A stretch of 64,000 nucleotides of DNA from Pseudomonas salomonii. GTDB lineage: Bacteria; Pseudomonadota; Gammaproteobacteria; Pseudomonadales; Pseudomonadaceae. Below the pieces are notes generated by a model. The model made no database searches, was not told the DNA's origin, and saw only the letters and a list, made by a program, of their open reading frames with translations. This document shows, one piece after another, positions 33,359 through 43,700 of this stretch. Made by a program: the position numbers and the translations under genes. Within the stretch, counting starts at the first letter, position 1. The number at the start of each line of letters is the position of its first letter. Where the stretch lies: NCBI RefSeq assembly GCF_900107155.1, contig NZ_FNOX01000012.1:180035-244034 (forward strand), written 5' to 3'.

Positions 33359-33386
33359 AGCCCAATCTGAAACGGTTGGGCTTTTT
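33359..33386 (+). terminator. Intrinsic terminator of tRNA-Pro
   Basis: AGCCCAATC, loop TGAAAC, GGTTGGGCT, then TTTT. Nine pairs, with wobble at the loop end. Confidence 0.82.
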
Positions 33387-33399
33387 CATGTCTAAAAAA

Positions 33400-33420
33400 T
33401 ACCCCCACATTTACCCCCAC
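33400..33420. repeat. Tandem TACCCCCAC repeats beside the tRNA
   Basis: TACCCCCAC occurs at 33400-33408 and again at 33412-33420, 12 bases apart. Short direct repeats next to a tRNA attachment site resemble the arm sites of tyrosine integrases, but no integrase gene is present here. Confidence 0.5.
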
Positions 33421-33540
33421 GAAAAAATTGGACCATCTGTCGCGATGCAAGTCTGTATATGGGGTGCCAGTTCGAATTTCGTTTCTCGCTCCAAATATTG
33501 CGCTGCTGAGTTCCACTGAATTCTGTTGGCGATTGAAATC

Positions 33541-33566
33541 AGGACCTTCGGGTCCTTTTCCTTTTA
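33541..33566 (+). terminator. Intrinsic terminator in the island's left flank
   Basis: AGGACC, loop TTCG, GGTCCT, then TTTCCTTTT: a short stem capped by a stable tetraloop. It has no obvious gene before it and may be what remains of a lost gene, such as an integrase. Confidence 0.65.
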
Positions 33567-33964
33567 TGAGGACCGGCTCGAATCTCATCACAAAGGGAAG
33601 AGCTGGCTGCTAACTTGCGCCAGGCTGTGTTCGTGGATTTTTCCGACATGCCCAACTGTCGACACAAAGAGGCAATGAGCGGTGATGGTTTCGTCTTACT
33701 CAACACGCAGGCCAGAACCCATCCCACGAGCGGCGCGGGATGGCGCTTGGTGGTGTCAAAGCACCGACCGATTCCCCAATGATGGTGTTTGGCTGAAAGT
33801 GGCACGACCCAGTTAGCAGGTACTAATGCGTTGAAAAATCCGTTCACTCTGACTGGTGGCGGTTGTATCCTCTTTGAGGTAATTCAACGCGAACGTTGGA
33901 GGCAGCCAAGGAAGTGCTGAAGACATTTCTCTTGCGGTGTCCTATTGCACGGACAAGAGGTGTC
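33567..33964. other. Leader region of the Dpd restriction operon, no gene recognised
   Basis: No convincing coding sequence is seen. The frames here lack ribosome sites. The promoter of dpdE must lie in this part or just before it; no consensus -35/-10 pair stands out. An in-frame TTG at 33896 extends dpdE but has no ribosome site. Confidence 0.4.
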
Positions 33965-36900
33965 ATGTTCTGTTTAGTGAAAAATTTTCAAAGTGATGGC
34001 TTGGGTAAACTCGTTGACCGTGATGGTTCGATAGGTGTCGTTGAGTATTTCGATTGTCCGACCAGCGCGATGCGACACCGGGTTCACGTACCTCTATCCT
34101 CAATCAAGCAAAAGCGCTTGGGACGAAATACCCGAGTTTTTACGTACGACGAACTAGATGGTCAGTGGCGTATCGGGCGAGTACGCGAGGACGACGGTGA
34201 AGGCGTCGAGATCCGCTTGGCTGACAAAGTCGACGTTTATCTTGGCTACGAGCAGGTCTTTGTTCGATGGAAGCGACCGGTCCAAGACCCGGTCAGTTTC
34301 CTTGGTAACTTTGTTACCGAAACGCCTCGCTTTGCTGATGCGCGGTCTGGCTTCCTACAGAATTACCTTCATCAACGAGGCGCTGCGTTTGGCATTTCTG
34401 CCTTGCTGTCCTCTGCTATCGAATTGGAATCTCACCAGATTAATGTAGTGCGACGCGTTTTGACCGATCACTCCCAGCGTTATCTGCTTGCGGACGAGGT
34501 TGGCCTCGGTAAGACGATCGAGGCGGGAGTTATCATCCGCCAAGTTGTGCTCGATGATTTGCGTAAGCATCGAGTCCTCGTGCTAGTCCCGCATGCCTTG
34601 GTGACCCAATGGCGGGATGAGTTAATCGTTCGCTTTGGATTGCGCGATTTCATCGATGAATCGGTATTTGTGCTGCCCCAGGAAGATAACGAGGGTTTGC
34701 GCGACGTTCTGTCCAACCTATCTTTGCTTGTCATCGACGAAGCGCATCATTTGGCCGACCCTCACGCTGACGATGCAAAGCAAGACTTGTACCGTCTAAT
34801 TAGCGAAGTGGCGCAGAGTACTGACCGTTTGCTCCTGCTGTCGGCGACGCCGATTTTGCGTAACGAGGAAGGCTTTCTGCGCATGCTTCATCTGCTGGAT
34901 CCGGTGGTTTACCAACTCGATGATCTAGAGAACTTTCATGCCAAGATCGTCAATCGACAGGCGCTCGCTGAGACGGTCGCTGCCCTAGATCCGAGCAATT
35001 TCTTTTTCATGGATGCTGCGCTCGATGATTTGACTGAGCGTATTCCGAACGACCTGCGTTTGGCGCAGTTGACTCGAGCTCTGAAGGAGAAGTTGCTCGA
35101 GTTGCCCGACGAGGATGACGCGCAATTTTGCATTGCTGTGCGGCACCTGCGAGCTCATATCTCCGAGACTTACCGCCTCAATCGCCGCATCCTGCGCAAC
35201 CGCCGTAGCCAAGTAGAGGGTTTAACGCCCGACCGCAAAGGAGCGCAAGTCTGGGCGGTTAAGGATTCAGCGATGAAGCGTCTCGAATCAGTTGTAGAGG
35301 ACTGGCGCGTTAGTGCCTCGCTGTCGATCGGCTCAGCGGATGCCGCTGTGGCGCAGGGGCTCGTGGCGTTCTACTGGACCGTGACTTGCGCTATTTTGGA
35401 GGATCTAGGTGTCCTTCGCCAACTTTGCGCGGAGCGCCAACGCAGTATAGAGAGCGACGCGTCTAAGTCTTTTATCGGAGAGGAGGTACTCCTCAGGACC
35501 GTCATCCGTGCGATTGAGGACGAGGAGTGGATGGAGACCCGCCTCGACCGGTTGTATGTGGGGTTGCGAACGTTGCCGGAGTCGACCAAGGCGGTAGTTT
35601 TCTGCGCCAGCGAGAGTGTCGCCGACAAAGTCTTTGCTCACTTAAGGAGCAGCAACCTCGGCCTGATACGACATGATGTTGGCGAGGTTAGTGATGGGGT
35701 TAATTGTTGGCGAGAATTTCTAACCAATTCCGCGATTCGGGTCATTGTCTGCGACCGCCAGGCAGAAGAGGGCATCAACCTGCAGGGCGGGGATAAGGTC
35801 GTGGTGCATTTTGACCTCCCCCTACAACCAAATCGTATCGAACAGCGCATGGGGCGTGTTGACCGCTATGGCGCCGGCACTTCGGTGCAGTCATACGTAT
35901 TGCTCGATGAAGACGCGCCGCTCCAAGCCGCATGGTTCGGCATTCTCGACCAGGGATGGGGCGTTTTTAACCAGTCCATCTCGAGCCTGCAGTACCTGGT
36001 TGAGGCTGAACTAGATGTTTTGAGGGGGGCACTTATCCATGGCGGCGTAGAAGCACTTGACGCGTTGCGTGATCGTTTGGCGGGTTCCTCCGGCTTAGTG
36101 GCCCGCGAACTCAAACTGATTGATCAGCAAGACGCGCTGGACCAACTGTCGCCGTTGCCTGAAGCGGATCTAGACGACTTGTTCGAAGTAGATGGGGATT
36201 GGAGGACCATCCGTGACTCGATGATGTATTGGATCGAAGATACGCTTCTGTTCCGCAAGGAAGATGAACCGCGAACTCCTGGTACGCATTCGGTGGACGA
36301 TCCGTTCCGCTTTCACTACTACCCGCCGGATGGCAACAATCAGTCACCGACACTCATTCCCTCGTCTGGATTCATTAACGATTTTTTGGGCGCTATTGAT
36401 TTTGAAGCACCAGGCAGTCGTGCTGCCCTACCGAAATCCTATCCGTATGCTGTACACCGTCCTACTGCCGTCAGGCGCAGAGTGAGCCCATTGCGTTACG
36501 GAACAGCGTTTATCGAGGCTGTCATGTCATTTTCGGATTTGGACGACCGTGGCCGTAGTTATGTGATGTGGCGGCAAGTGTTCGACCATTTTTCGCCTTC
36601 AGAAATCCGACTTTGTTTCCGCTTCGACTTTGTGGTGGAGGCGTGCTTGGATAATGCCATCGCGGTTCTGACTGCCGATCATGGCCAATCGGGCGAAGCA
36701 GCACAGGCTGTACTGGCAAGACGTGGAGACTCCTTATTTAGCCCTGCGGTGGTGCAGGTCTGGGTGGACGAGGACGGAGATGAACTGCCGCAACATTTTA
36801 TTGAGCGCTTTTTGATTGCTAAGTATGCAAAAAAGGGTGGTAAGGGATACATCGACAAGAATCTTGAGACACCTTACTTACGTGCTTTTCGGAGGGTGGC

Positions 36901-37246
36901 GCCGGATACTTTTGCCAACTGGGAGGAGCGCTGTGAGCGGATGCGCGACCGCGCGCTGGGTATTGTGATGGCGAGGCCGGAATTGAAGGGGCGGCAGCAC
37001 CGCGCGCTGGATCGGGCGGTGGCCGAAGACGAGATACGCTACGCCCAGTTGCAGACCCGTATCCAGTCCTTGCAAGGTCGGGAGGCGCAGGCCGAGGCAC
37101 ACCAGCTTATGTTAGAACAGGAGCTTAACCGCGCTCTCCATCAGGGCATCTTGTCCCCTTCGATAAAGGTCGACGTCGCCGGCGTGGTCTTCCTCTCTAG
37201 CGAACCTGTATCCCTTATCCAACGCTTCATACAGGAAGGCGCATGA
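33965..37246 (+). CDS. dpdE: DpdE, SNF2-like helicase of the 7-deazaguanine DNA system
   Basis: 1093 residues from the ATG at 33965 (AGAGG just upstream); the N-terminus FCLVKNFQSDGLGKLVDRDG is the typical DpdE start. The motor has Walker A ADEVGLGKT (about 176-184), DEAH (258-261), LLLSATP (293-296 region) and the C-terminal RecA lobe with RQAEEGINLQGGDKVVVHFDLPLQPNRIEQRMGRVDRYG. The last 300 residues are unique to the family and end in a coiled-coil-like stretch. In Dpd systems this is one of the proteins needed to restrict unmodified DNA. First gene of a tightly packed operon; the dpdF start overlaps its stop. Confidence 0.9.
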   Translation: MFCLVKNFQSDGLGKLVDRDGSIGVVEYFDCPTSAMRHRVHVPLSSIKQKRLGRNTRVFTYDELDGQWRIGRVREDDGEGVEIRLADKVDVYLGYEQVFVRWKRPVQDPVSFLGNFVTETPRFADARSGFLQNYLHQRGAAFGISALLSSAIELESHQINVVRRVLTDHSQRYLLADEVGLGKTIEAGVIIRQVVLDDLRKHRVLVLVPHALVTQWRDELIVRFGLRDFIDESVFVLPQEDNEGLRDVLSNLSLLVIDEAHHLADPHADDAKQDLYRLISEVAQSTDRLLLLSATPILRNEEGFLRMLHLLDPVVYQLDDLENFHAKIVNRQALAETVAALDPSNFFFMDAALDDLTERIPNDLRLAQLTRALKEKLLELPDEDDAQFCIAVRHLRAHISETYRLNRRILRNRRSQVEGLTPDRKGAQVWAVKDSAMKRLESVVEDWRVSASLSIGSADAAVAQGLVAFYWTVTCAILEDLGVLRQLCAERQRSIESDASKSFIGEEVLLRTVIRAIEDEEWMETRLDRLYVGLRTLPESTKAVVFCASESVADKVFAHLRSSNLGLIRHDVGEVSDGVNCWREFLTNSAIRVIVCDRQAEEGINLQGGDKVVVHFDLPLQPNRIEQRMGRVDRYGAGTSVQSYVLLDEDAPLQAAWFGILDQGWGVFNQSISSLQYLVEAELDVLRGALIHGGVEALDALRDRLAGSSGLVARELKLIDQQDALDQLSPLPEADLDDLFEVDGDWRTIRDSMMYWIEDTLLFRKEDEPRTPGTHSVDDPFRFHYYPPDGNNQSPTLIPSSGFINDFLGAIDFEAPGSRAALPKSYPYAVHRPTAVRRRVSPLRYGTAFIEAVMSFSDLDDRGRSYVMWRQVFDHFSPSEIRLCFRFDFVVEACLDNAIAVLTADHGQSGEAAQAVLARRGDSLFSPAVVQVWVDEDGDELPQHFIERFLIAKYAKKGGKGYIDKNLETPYLRAFRRVAPDTFANWEERCERMRDRALGIVMARPELKGRQHRALDRAVAEDEIRYAQLQTRIQSLQGREAQAEAHQLMLEQELNRALHQGILSPSIKVDVAGVVFLSSEPVSLIQRFIQEGA

Positions 37247-39837
37247 GTTTCGGTTTCGATGAATTACAGACTGTCCTCGGGATTTGGCCAGTAGCCACTG
37301 ATTGGTCGGAAAAGGCAGATGACAGCTTGCTGGAGCGGATTTTCCAGTTGTTGAGTGCGGCGCAAGCCCAGCCTAGCGACATAACATGGCATGCCGACCT
37401 GCAACCCTTGTTGCGGCATGTTTTGCTCCGCGCCAGCGACGGCGCGGGCAAGAATATGAGGCTGCGTGTGCCTGCCGGTCGGGGGTGGCCCGATCGGGCA
37501 AGTTGGACTGCCCATGGGGTGGAAGCGATGGAAGCGGGACCCACTGCATATCTGCTAACAGCTCGAGAGTGGCATCCAGAGTGGCTTGGTAGCGGAGAAC
37601 ATGGCGTGTTCGCCGATACCTTTTCCGACAAGAAAGTACGTCGGATGGTGCATTGCGAGGTGGATCCCTTCATTCATGATGGAACCGGCTTTACGAACTA
37701 TTCGTCTCCGGGTCAACGCGAGGCGGTGCGTGCCGCCTTTCTGATCCCAGAAGGCGATACCCTGATGGTCAATTTACCGACGGGCTCTGGAAAAAGCTTG
37801 GTCGGGCAGGCCCCCGCTTTAGTAAATAAAGAGGATGGCCATCTGACCATCTTCGTCGTGCCGACGGTCGCCCTTGCTCTCGACCAGGAGCGCGCTATGC
37901 AGCAACTGTTTCGAAGTAATGGTCCTTCCCGCCCCGACTGGCCGCTGGCTTGGTACGGCGGCTTATCGAAAGAAAAGCGTGCCGAGATTCGGCAGCGTCT
38001 GCGCAATGGTACCCAGCGAATCCTGTTCACCTCACCAGAAGCGCTCACCACTTCGCTACTACGTGTTGTGTCGGATGCCACCACCGACGGCATGTTGCGG
38101 TACTTCGTGATTGATGAGGCTCACCTGGTCACCCAGTGGGGAGACGAGTTCCGTCCTTCCTTTCAGGCCTTGGCAGGTCTGCGTCACAGCCTGCTTCGGT
38201 TGGCGCCGCGTGGTTTTCGAACCTTGCTAATGAGTGCCACCTTCACGGATGAAACGGTAGAAACATTGGCTAGCCTATTCGGCCCCCCCGAACGGGTACA
38301 AATGGTATCGGCGGTACATCTTCGCCCGGAACCGCAATATTGGTTCTACAAGGCTGCATCGACGTACGAAAAGCAAGAACGCGTACTTGAGGCACTGCGA
38401 CATGCGCCGCGACCGTTCATTCTTTACGTCACTAAGCGAGAAGAAATCGCGTCTTGGAACACAGTGTTGCGTTCTCGCGGAGGCCTGCGCCGCCTAGCCA
38501 CGTTTGACGGTGGGACGCCCGATCGCGAACGGCAGCGAATCATTTTGGAGTGGGCAGCCAATCGCCTCGATGGCATTGTTGCCACGTCAGCTTTTGGCGT
38601 TGGTCTCGATAAGACTGATGTGCGCACGGTGATCCACGCGACGATTCCGGAAACTCTGGATCGCTTCTATCAAGAAGTGGGGCGCGGTGGCCGTGACGGC
38701 AAGTCATCGGTCAGCCTGTTGGTATTCGACGATACCGACTGGGCTTTGCCGGAGCGACTCGCAAAGCCCAAGATAATTTCCGATGAGCTTGGCTTCAGCC
38801 GCTGGAAGGCCATGTACCTGTCACGCCAGCCAACTACTGAAGAGGACTTGTGGGGCATCAATATCGACGCCGTGCGCGAAGGTTTACCGGGGGGAAGCGA
38901 ACATAATGTTAACTGGAACATGCGAACCCTCATCCTGATGGCGCGTGCTGGCCTAATAACTCTCGAACTAGAGGTCAATCGCGACGAGCAGGATACCGAA
39001 CCGGGCGAGGATGCTTCGTCAATGCTAGCGGCAATGGCAAACGTGCGCGTACGAATTCGAAACGACGGCCATCTTATTTCCAAAGTCTGGGAAGACGCGA
39101 TCAGAGCCTCGCGAAACAAGACGCTGGAGGCGGCTGAGCGGAACTTGCAAATGATGCGGAAACTGCTGCCCCGGTCCAGCGGCCTGGACCAGCAGATCGG
39201 TCAAGAAGTCGGTGCCACGCTTACACAGTTGTACCGTATTCGGTCGTTGCGCTGGCCGGTTCAGGTAACGCAGGTTTGCGGCGGCTGTCCGGCGGATCGC
39301 TTCGACACTGAGGATCGCAGGCACTATGCCGAACCGGTCGTCGTGCCGGTGAGTCGTGTCTTATCGTCGTCGGCCGACGCCTGGCGGAAAAATTTTCCTT
39401 GGGTGGACCCCGCTTTTGCCTATGTCTTCTACGACGAGAGTCGACCCAGGGACGGCGTCCGACAAGCCATCCTGCAATTCGCTAGATGGCTGGTGCAGTC
39501 ATGCGGCGTACGTGAGTTGGCAGCCCACCCTGAATCGCCACTGGTGTGCCTTCCCGAGTGGACCCGGTTATATCAGTTCGCGCGCGACCGGGTACTGCTA
39601 AATCGGTCGGTTTTGGACTCCGATCTGGAGCCTTACTCCCCGCTGGCCCGTTTGACGGTGCTGGAACCGGACTCCTCCCCTGAACTCATCATGGATACCC
39701 AGATGTTGCAGCGGCCCTTCCATGTTGTGCTGCTACCGCTCGGCATGCCGGATCCTGGTAATAGCTTGCGCCGTCTTGCCGACGTCACCCCGAATGCGCT
39801 GTATCTGGAAAAACTAATTCAAGTGATAACCCAATGA
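37243..39837 (+). CDS. dpdF: DpdF, RecQ-like DEAH helicase
   Basis: 864 residues, starting in the ATGA overlap with dpdE. An unfamiliar N-terminal part (1-145) is followed by RecQ-like motifs: TNYSSPGQREAVRAAF, Walker A PTGSGKS (179-185), DEAH (291-294) in VIDEAHLVTQWGDEFRPSF, MSATF, and TSAFGVGLDKTDVRTVIHATIPETLDRFYQEVGRGGRDG, the RecQ-type motifs V-VI. A four-Cys region is not evident except CGGCPADRF, a possible zinc site. It should unwind DNA in the restriction complex. Confidence 0.9.
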   Translation: MSFGFDELQTVLGIWPVATDWSEKADDSLLERIFQLLSAAQAQPSDITWHADLQPLLRHVLLRASDGAGKNMRLRVPAGRGWPDRASWTAHGVEAMEAGPTAYLLTAREWHPEWLGSGEHGVFADTFSDKKVRRMVHCEVDPFIHDGTGFTNYSSPGQREAVRAAFLIPEGDTLMVNLPTGSGKSLVGQAPALVNKEDGHLTIFVVPTVALALDQERAMQQLFRSNGPSRPDWPLAWYGGLSKEKRAEIRQRLRNGTQRILFTSPEALTTSLLRVVSDATTDGMLRYFVIDEAHLVTQWGDEFRPSFQALAGLRHSLLRLAPRGFRTLLMSATFTDETVETLASLFGPPERVQMVSAVHLRPEPQYWFYKAASTYEKQERVLEALRHAPRPFILYVTKREEIASWNTVLRSRGGLRRLATFDGGTPDRERQRIILEWAANRLDGIVATSAFGVGLDKTDVRTVIHATIPETLDRFYQEVGRGGRDGKSSVSLLVFDDTDWALPERLAKPKIISDELGFSRWKAMYLSRQPTTEEDLWGINIDAVREGLPGGSEHNVNWNMRTLILMARAGLITLELEVNRDEQDTEPGEDASSMLAAMANVRVRIRNDGHLISKVWEDAIRASRNKTLEAAERNLQMMRKLLPRSSGLDQQIGQEVGATLTQLYRIRSLRWPVQVTQVCGGCPADRFDTEDRRHYAEPVVVPVSRVLSSSADAWRKNFPWVDPAFAYVFYDESRPRDGVRQAILQFARWLVQSCGVRELAAHPESPLVCLPEWTRLYQFARDRVLLNRSVLDSDLEPYSPLARLTVLEPDSSPELIMDTQMLQRPFHVVLLPLGMPDPGNSLRRLADVTPNALYLEKLIQVITQ

Positions 39838-40784
39838 GCATTCTTAACCGTGAAAACGATGGTCTCCATCCGATACTCCTGACTCTGGCCAGAATGGTCG
39901 CCCGAGACAAAGCCATTTCTCGCGATGATCTGATTAATGTCTGCGTCCCGCATTCCGGCATCGATAAGGAAAGCGGCAAAGAAACCGATAACGACAAACG
40001 CAAGGACCTGGCATCCCGGGCTCGTGCAACGCTGCTCCGTTGGGTCGCTCTCGGATTGTTCGCCGAAGACCGCGACCAAGTTCGTTTGGATATTGAATTG
40101 ACACGGGGGGAGTCTGTTGACGCATTTACGGAGCGCCTGCCCGCCATTTGCCGCGGCCTTGCCTTGCGCTTGGAGTACGGGATGCCCATGTGGCCCGCCA
40201 ATGGCAGCATTTCGGAAGAGGATGTTGGGCGCACGGCCGACCTGTGCCGCGGTTTGGCCTGGTGCCTGACTCAGGATATCTACGCGCTACCAAGCACGCA
40301 TGGTGAAATCGAAAGTTTGATTACAACCCAGGTGCAAACAGGACGATTCATCTTTCTGAACGACACACGTTGGGCTGGTTTCCGGTCTTGGGCGAGATTC
40401 CTTGGCTTTGCCACTGGCGACGACTCCAGCTTTTTCTTCGACCCGACAGTAGCGGTGCGCTCGGAATTAAAAGAGGTGATTCGAAAGGGCGAAACAGTGC
40501 CTGCGGCCGAGTTCGTGTCGCGCTTGGCCATACGTTTGCCGGTGTTGGATTCTGGCGTCTACCGTCTTGAAGTGGAACAGGTTCTGAGGCCTGAGAGTTG
40601 GACAGCACCTGCTACCGGACACTTGTCGACTGCGCTGTCATTCGCTTTGCGGCGTTTGCAGAAGCAGGGAATGATCGGCTTGGTGACTCTGGCTGATGCC
40701 GGTTCACGACTAACGCTCGTCGGGCAGGGGGGGCGGACATGGGAAAGCTTTACCCATATCAGCTTGTTGAGGGACGCATCATGA
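39834..40784 (+). CDS. dpdG: DpdG, accessory protein of the Dpd system
   Basis: 316 residues, mostly helical. No catalytic motif is visible. The N-terminal half includes RARATLLRWVALGLFAEDRDQVRLDIELTRG, which has the look of a winged helix, and the C-terminus ALSFALRRLQKQGMIGLVTLADAGSRLTL another. The assignment rests on position: between dpdF and dpdH, with 4-base overlaps on both sides, as in known Dpd clusters. It may recognise DNA or adapt the helicases; this is inference. Confidence 0.82.
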   Translation: MSILNRENDGLHPILLTLARMVARDKAISRDDLINVCVPHSGIDKESGKETDNDKRKDLASRARATLLRWVALGLFAEDRDQVRLDIELTRGESVDAFTERLPAICRGLALRLEYGMPMWPANGSISEEDVGRTADLCRGLAWCLTQDIYALPSTHGEIESLITTQVQTGRFIFLNDTRWAGFRSWARFLGFATGDDSSFFFDPTVAVRSELKEVIRKGETVPAAEFVSRLAIRLPVLDSGVYRLEVEQVLRPESWTAPATGHLSTALSFALRRLQKQGMIGLVTLADAGSRLTLVGQGGRTWESFTHISLLRDAS

Positions 40785-43700
40785 GTTTGCTGAGTTATTG
40801 GCCTACTGCTGACGAAATTAATGACTGCATCAAACACGAAGCTGAGGGCGCCCACGATGCCGTCTTGCTAGCTGTACACAAACCCTCGCCACTAAGTTAT
40901 AAGCAGATTTCTTCGGGCGTAAAGTTCGAAGCTAGCGAAGAAGATCTATTCCAATACTTGATCACAAAGGATGTACCCTCCGGAGTCCACGTTGTTCCCA
41001 TCACAGGGGCATCCGGTGTCGGCAAATCGCACATGGTGCGTATATTAACGGCTCGTCTGCAGAGCACGAATGAGGATGACCGGTATGTGATCATCCGCAT
41101 CCCAAAGAGCGCCAGTCTGCGGAGAGTTGTGGAACTGATCCTGGAAAAACTGCCGGGGGAGGAGTACGCGCCAGTCAAGGCAGAGTTTTCTAAGGCGTTC
41201 ACTGAAGAACTCAACATCGAAACTGCAGTTATCAGGTTCCAAAGAGAGCTAGAGATCGCTTTGGGCGAATTAACGAAAGGGTTAGAGGCTCGTGTTAGGG
41301 CTAATCCTCGAGATTCGGCATTGAAAGAGCAATGGGGCCATGCTGCTAATTTACCTAAGTTCATGGGTGATCCAGTACTTGTCGATTATTTTCGCGAGAA
41401 AGTATTTCCAAGGTTCGTGCAGCGAGCTATCGCTGGTCAGAATCAGGCTGAGCAGGAGGCATACGTCAAGGACTTTGATGCAGGCGACTTCCAACTGCCA
41501 GATGCCATAGACATCAGCAAGGCCGCTTCGCCCACGCACGCTTATTACACTCGGACATTGTTAGTTCGGGAAGGTGAAGGCATGCGTACAGCTACTCGCC
41601 TGCTCAACGAGAGCAAGGTTGTCGACCAAGCGATTCGCCAGCTATTCAATTTGCACCAATCCTTGGGTGGTATGACTTTGCAAGAAGTCATCCAGGAGAT
41701 TCGCCGCCTGTTACTTCAGCAACAGCGCGAACTGGTGATCTTTGTGGAAGACTTCAAGGCACTCACCGGTATCCAGGATATATTGCTAAAGGTGCTGATC
41801 CAGGAAGGTGTGCGCAACGGGGTTAGGGAGTTGGCGACGATGCGTTCTGTCATCGCAGTGACAGATGGCTATCTAGATTCCGAGGACACAATCGCAACAC
41901 GTGCGAAGCGTGAGTGGAAGGTGGAAAGCGAATTATCCAGCGAGCAGGAAGTCTTGCGCCGCACTAAGGCGCTGGTTGCTTCTTACTTGAATGCTGCGCG
42001 CTGGGGCTACCGTGAGTTAGTGCATCACTTTGAGATCAACGGTGGTGCGCGTGCCGGACAGGAAACCTGGATCGGGCCATATGCCGACCATGAGGATACC
42101 AGCGATGCCCGTGTGTTGGCCGCTTTTGGGAAAGAAGGCGAGATTCCTCTATTCCCATACACGGAGCAAGCCATTGAACAATTTGCGCGGTCTGTGCTCA
42201 CCCGGAACAATGCCCTGGTCTTTACTCCACGTTTCATTATTGACAATATTTTGCGTGGCTTGCTTTTGCCAGGCAGGCCAGCATTCGAACGTGGGCAATT
42301 TCCGCCACCTGACATCAATGCCCCTGGGACGAATGCGGAGGTCACGCAGTGGCTAGCTTCGCTTCCAGTGTCTGAAGAAGTGCGGGAGCGCTACCGGCGT
42401 GTCGTCGCGATCTGGGGCAATGCTCCTCGTACGTCGGAGGAGATCGGCAGCATTCCGAAGGAGGTATTCGACGCCTTCAAGCTGAGTCGGCCAAACATCG
42501 AGTTCCGCAGTGCCCTACAACGTAAGCCGAAGATTGATCCGATTCAACCGTCTCTGAATTCACAACCAAAGCCAAAGGACGAGTACCTCACTGAGGCTCT
42601 TGAGAGATGGGCGCAAAAGAGTGAGCGTCTACCCCAGCAACCAGTTGCTAACCAAATCCGGAAATCGATTGCGTCCGCTCTCAATGAGCGGATCGATTGG
42701 TCAGCCGAACGTTGCATCAAGTCGCCTATTATGCACACGGATGTATTCATACCAAACGCCGGGGGGGGAGGTAACAAGGGGGAAAACGCGTTATTGGTGG
42801 CAGACGATCACACTGATCCCTCCGGCCAATTGCGAACAGAACTGGCCGCCGTGGTTCGTTTTTACGATTTGAATGACGGGAAGATGTACTACGAAGGGGC
42901 TGACGACGACCTGGTTTGGATCGGCAATCTTGTTGACCGACTGATGCCGCAGGCGCTGGCGCTCCTGCGGGCTAAAATACGGCAGAAACTCGGCATGGCA
43001 GTACGATTGCTATCCATAAATAGCAGGATTCTCGGTCTTATGGAGCGCTACCGCACCCCAGCCAGTCTCGCTGCATTCTTGTTCGGTGCGCCAAGTATCC
43101 CCCAACGTTTGCCTGACGGGGTACCTGCAGAATTCGGCGATTGGCGCGCCTTGCAGGAGCAGGCGTTACGAATACGTCCCGAGTTACTCCAACTCGTTGC
43201 CTTCTACTGCGGCAGCTTCCAAGGCGCTGGTAAGACGCCATATGCCATAGACATGGCGAGGGTAACCGACTACTTGCTGCCTGAGAGCGAAGTGACCAAT
43301 CTGAACTCGCTTGACTTGATCTCTACCGAGCTGAAGCAGGCGCTCGCGGTGATGAGCGAAGCGCGTGTGAAGCTCCTAGTGCGCAGAGTATTACAGGGGG
43401 CGGGTAATATTCGAGCAAAATTAACATCAGAACTCGGCGAAAACTTCGACAAGCAAGAAATTGCAGTAGAACTCAAGGCGCTCGCAGATCAGTTGAAGGA
43501 GTCCGGTGTCTGGAACTTGGATGAAATTGGCATGGGCCACCTGGCCTTCAAGAATTTGTGCGAAGAGTTCCGCAGCGGCGCGCTGCTCGAGGCACTGTCC
43601 GTGCTTGTGAATTCCGGAGAAGGGGAAGCGGGGGAGAGCGATGGCCAGTTGGTCAGTCGTATGGGGCGTTTTGACGTCCATCCGCTCATCGTGGCGTCGC

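Noticed and set aside
33539..33847. Minus-strand frame of 102 codons in the island's left flank, with a weak helix-turn-helix look
   Set aside because: No ribosome site, composition unlike a protein, overlaps the terminator at 33541; not supported.
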